From contig JACKQL020000015.1 of NCBI GenBank assembly GCA_018296165.2, forward strand, positions 682,001-746,000: a DNA stretch of 64,000 nucleotides. Direction: 5' to 3'. Position 1 is the stretch's first letter. The number at the start of each line of letters is the position of its first letter. Made by a program: the position numbers and the translations under genes. The notes below the pieces were generated by a model. That model was given only the letters and a program-made list of their open reading frames with translations. It was not told where the DNA came from and did not search any database. Positions 61,248 to 64,000 of the stretch are shown piece after piece. Source of the stretch: Termitomyces sp. T153 (taxonomy: Eukaryota; Basidiomycota; Agaricomycetes; Agaricales; Lyophyllaceae).

Positions 61248-64000
61248 TCAAATGGTTTCTACCAGTTGGTTTGATACAGCTCTGTATATAGATCTTGCAC
61301 CCTCAGTTGTGGTATAGTTCGCCAATGCGCCCTTAATCATTACATCCACAACACCTGTCGACAATGTCTGGACGATGTCACCCGCAACGGTGTACAGCGC
61401 CTCGTAACAGATTGCTTGTCGTTCCTCTGGTGTAAACGGGACGAAGGGCAGTACAGTTGTGACGCGCGACAGCATCGAAGCCTAATGAAAGAACACAATG
61501 GATTTGGCATTAGGAAAGTGTCGCAGGTACAACTCAAATTGTAACAAGAATGATAGACTTACTCCGAAACGTTCAGACACACGTGGACGCAACAGTGCCA
61601 TCAACTCAGTATACTCCCCCTTTGACATTAGTTCATCCGGGAGCGCACGGGCATTATGGTGCTCGAAAACCAGATCCTGGCCGATATTCGATGTACCCAG
61701 CCATACCACATTTCGTGTATCAACAAGCCGTCCATTGGCTTCGAATGTACATCTGCCATGTTCCCACGGCATCAATAACGCCCATAGCGGAGATTCACCG
61801 TGTGTCTTCTCAATTTCCTGGGTAAGTGATATCAATTGATATCAAACATTAATAAAATTGACTGCAAATAGACGTACGTCCAATACAACAACACAGCGTT
61901 TGCCTTCATTGTCGCACAGGAACTCAGCAAGGGTGCGCGTGCTAGGCGGCTGTAACAAAGTCAATAACGAGATTTGTCAAGTTAATGAAGGCCTACTAAC
62001 GTCATCTGGACTCATTGAATACGACTTCCAGAGATCCTGAGCCGAATGAACCGTTGTCATGCCGACAGTATGAGTCGGAACATCCAACAGCGAGCCAACT
62101 AAACCGGGGAAGACCGGCTCATGAGCAACCATGCCACCTGGAGTTGAAACATCACACACATTTCCGAGCTAGCAAACTTTTTCCATGACCACTGGGACCT
62201 ATGTACCATACACTTAAGCATCAATAAGAGATTCATGTCGTGAGAAGAAGTCATACCACACAGCAGAATGACGATCGGCGTGATAGACAACTGACGTGAG
62301 TGTATACTTAAATCTTTGAATAGTTGCTCGAGCGCTCGATCTTGTCCGATGAGCTCATAACGGACGCGCGTCAATGGGTGGAAAACTGAACGCTGTACGA
62401 GAACCGAGGTCTTGCGAGTCTGAGGCGCATCGGCTCTCTCAACGTAGTACCTAAGATCATAAGTAGGGAGAATGAGTTTCGGAGCCAGTCCAAGTATGTG
62501 GGGGAGCCGTACCTGGTAGCCGGATCGAGCGTATCCATCAAAGATGGATGTGGAGGCGTTGCTACATCCTCTGAGCTTTGATCTTGACCGAGACCGGGCG
62601 AGTCGAAAACAGGTACAGGTCCAGACACGGACTGTACGATTACCTTGGGGTCAGCACCATACGCCAGAAGAGTCTTCACAATCTCCATCTTGTTCGTCAG
62701 CTGCTCATTCGTCAGCGTGAACGCTAACGCCGAATGGGGGCCTATGGAATCGTTGGGGCCCACATTGCCGGCTTCTAGTACGCGCCGCACTTGCTTGACG
62801 TCATCAGAAGCGATGGCAAACATAAGAGTAGGTTTGGGCACCGACACTGCATGCACGGGTGGACGCATGACTGATGCTCGACGGTCGACAACAGAGACAC
62901 GGTGATCGACGACTGAGGTACGGGGGTTACTGTGTGGGACCGTAAGCGGGGAACGACAGATGGAATGATCTCGTTCATCCTGCTCATCCTCATCATCTTC
63001 ATAAATACATGAACGTTCGGAAGCTCGACGAAATGGCCGAGAGAGCATGCACTCATTTAGTGTTGAATCACTCGCATCGTTGAGGTTGATAGCAGGATTA
63101 CTCTGCCAAGATGCAGGACGGGATAGAGGTGCGGAACGTGGTGAGTCATCAAAGGTTGATTCGAAGGTTGCGAGGCGGCGAAGGTGGATTGATGATAGTG
63201 GTGAAGGAATGTCGTCTGTCGTATATTGGGTACTACGAATATGTTGGGGTATTACGGATATATGAGATGATGATAATAGCTGCGAAGACACTAGTAAGTC
63301 AACATTTTAGAAGTGTAGCCAAGCCAGCAACGTACTAAGGGGTTGCGCGAATAAGAGTAATTTGATGATACACTTGCAGATGAGAGAGATAGGCGATGTG
63401 AATTACCTATGGAAAGAATTACAGAATGAGTCAGAAATCGAATCAAATCGGATGGCTACTCACGAGATGACCGATAGCTATCCGCAGAAAAAACAGATTT
63501 ATGACTAGGTGCCGAAGATGGTTGAGATGATGTTAAAATAGTAGACTATGGTAGAAGATAAGCTGGTTGGTCACATCAATGAAGGAGCTAAAGGCACATA
63601 CTAATCTAAGTGGCCGAAGTCCATTTACAGGGGCACTAGCAGGTGAGATATTTTCGGAGTGTTGCATTCGCGCTGTGTCAGCTGTTGAAACGGGAGGTAT
63701 GATTGACATCGAATGCCTATGTGATGCGAATGCGGTTCCATCGGTTCGGCTCTAATTATGGAGTCAATCGAATTTTTACATAGTTATCTAGTAGGTGTAC
63801 GTACCATGAACTTCCGAAAGCCAAACGGAACCTTCTTAGAAACAACAGCTTTCTGTATCTCCGATACTGTACCGTCCGGATCCGGTGCTGTAACAGATGA
63901 TGGACATGTTTGTTGGGGAAAAGAGCAAGTTACGGTCTGTGCTGATCCTGAACGGGACGAGTCTACCGCGATGATAGTCCCTGATCGGCCCCTCGTCACA
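61248..64000 (-). CDS. Ankyrin-type repeat and AAA+ ATPase protein, ClpB-like (5' end beyond the window)
   Basis: Minus-strand, multi-exon; the open frame runs off the right edge without an ATG, so the N-terminus is missing. Seen parts: a Lys/Arg-rich N-terminal segment (KVPFGFRKFMVRTP) near 63800 and a disordered Ser/Arg-rich stretch (63250-62870). Next is a degenerate ankyrin pair near 62850-62640 (FAIASDDVKQVRRVLEAGNV, then MEIVKTLLAYGADP). After that comes an AAA+ module: YELIGQDRALEQLFKDL near 62355, Walker A GPSGHGKSLLA near 62190 and then SLLDVPTHTVGMTTVHSAQD. Then follow the arm with PLWALLMPWEHGRCTFEANG, VVWLGTSNIGQDLVFEH (sensor 1) and LRPRVSERFG near 61570. The C-terminal small domain starts VTTVLPFVPFTPEERQAI and ends at 61248. 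The ClpB/Hsp100-type D2 order is clear. It may act as a disaggregase-like ATPase with ankyrin-mediated targeting; this is inference. Confidence 0.75.

Overview
The window is nuclear DNA of a filamentous basidiomycete, most likely an Agaricomycete. Host genes are cut by many 45-65 bp GT-AG introns. Gene families typical of mushroom-forming fungi are present: single-pass Ser/Thr-rich membrane proteins, F-box proteins, a Kre9/KNH-like secreted protein, a GMC oxidoreductase remnant and an ankyrin-AAA protein. A 20-kb block of retroelements sits in the middle. I rebuilt splicing by hand for most genes; where every junction closes in frame I give the protein length.

Left arm (1-18.7 kb). In order: a broken single-pass membrane protein gene (minus); a NEDD1-like WD40 gene (plus, 756 aa); a GMC oxidoreductase that has lost its middle (minus); a 413-aa gene joining an F-box to a complete CNH (citron-homology) domain (minus); and a second copy of that gene, broken and with an inverted internal segment. 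These are followed by a four-helix membrane protein of the DUF7598 type (310 aa), a 500-aa Ser/Thr-rich single-pass protein and a 251-aa basic protein of unknown function.

Retroelement block (about 18.7-40.2 kb). A degenerate LINE on the minus strand (EN, RT, RNase H, CCHC) carries a 946-bp SINE-like insertion with a 16-bp target duplication, and a 454-bp inverted duplication of its ORF1. Next come fragments of minus-strand LTR elements (a chromodomain-integrase tail, two about 0.8-kb direct repeats and a 203-bp LTR). Last is a full-length Ty3/Gypsy element on the plus strand, with 182-bp LTRs and a perfect CTGAG target duplication. The block is strikingly poor in CpG. Twelve of the 13 CpGs in the 3' LTR are TpG or CpA in the 5' LTR, pointing to methylation/RIP-like decay that stopped close to the neighbouring gene.

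Right arm (40.7-64 kb). Mostly conserved single-copy genes: UPF1 RNA helicase (minus), an MDR-family enoyl/alcohol reductase (minus, 380 aa), a divergently oriented F-box gene (plus), a kinase-like fragment with a frameshift (minus), a secreted Kre9/KNH-like protein (minus, 149 aa) and a large SNF2-family ATPase (minus). The SNF2 gene shares a 121-bp divergent promoter with PAM17 (plus, 195 aa, mitochondrial import motor). A membrane-anchored SH3 protein (minus, 350 aa) and an ankyrin-AAA+ ATPase (minus, running off the window end) complete the arm.

No metabolic cluster or operon-like unit is evident; neighbours are functionally unrelated. No tRNA, rRNA or CRISPR was recognised apart from the tRNA-like head of the SINE.
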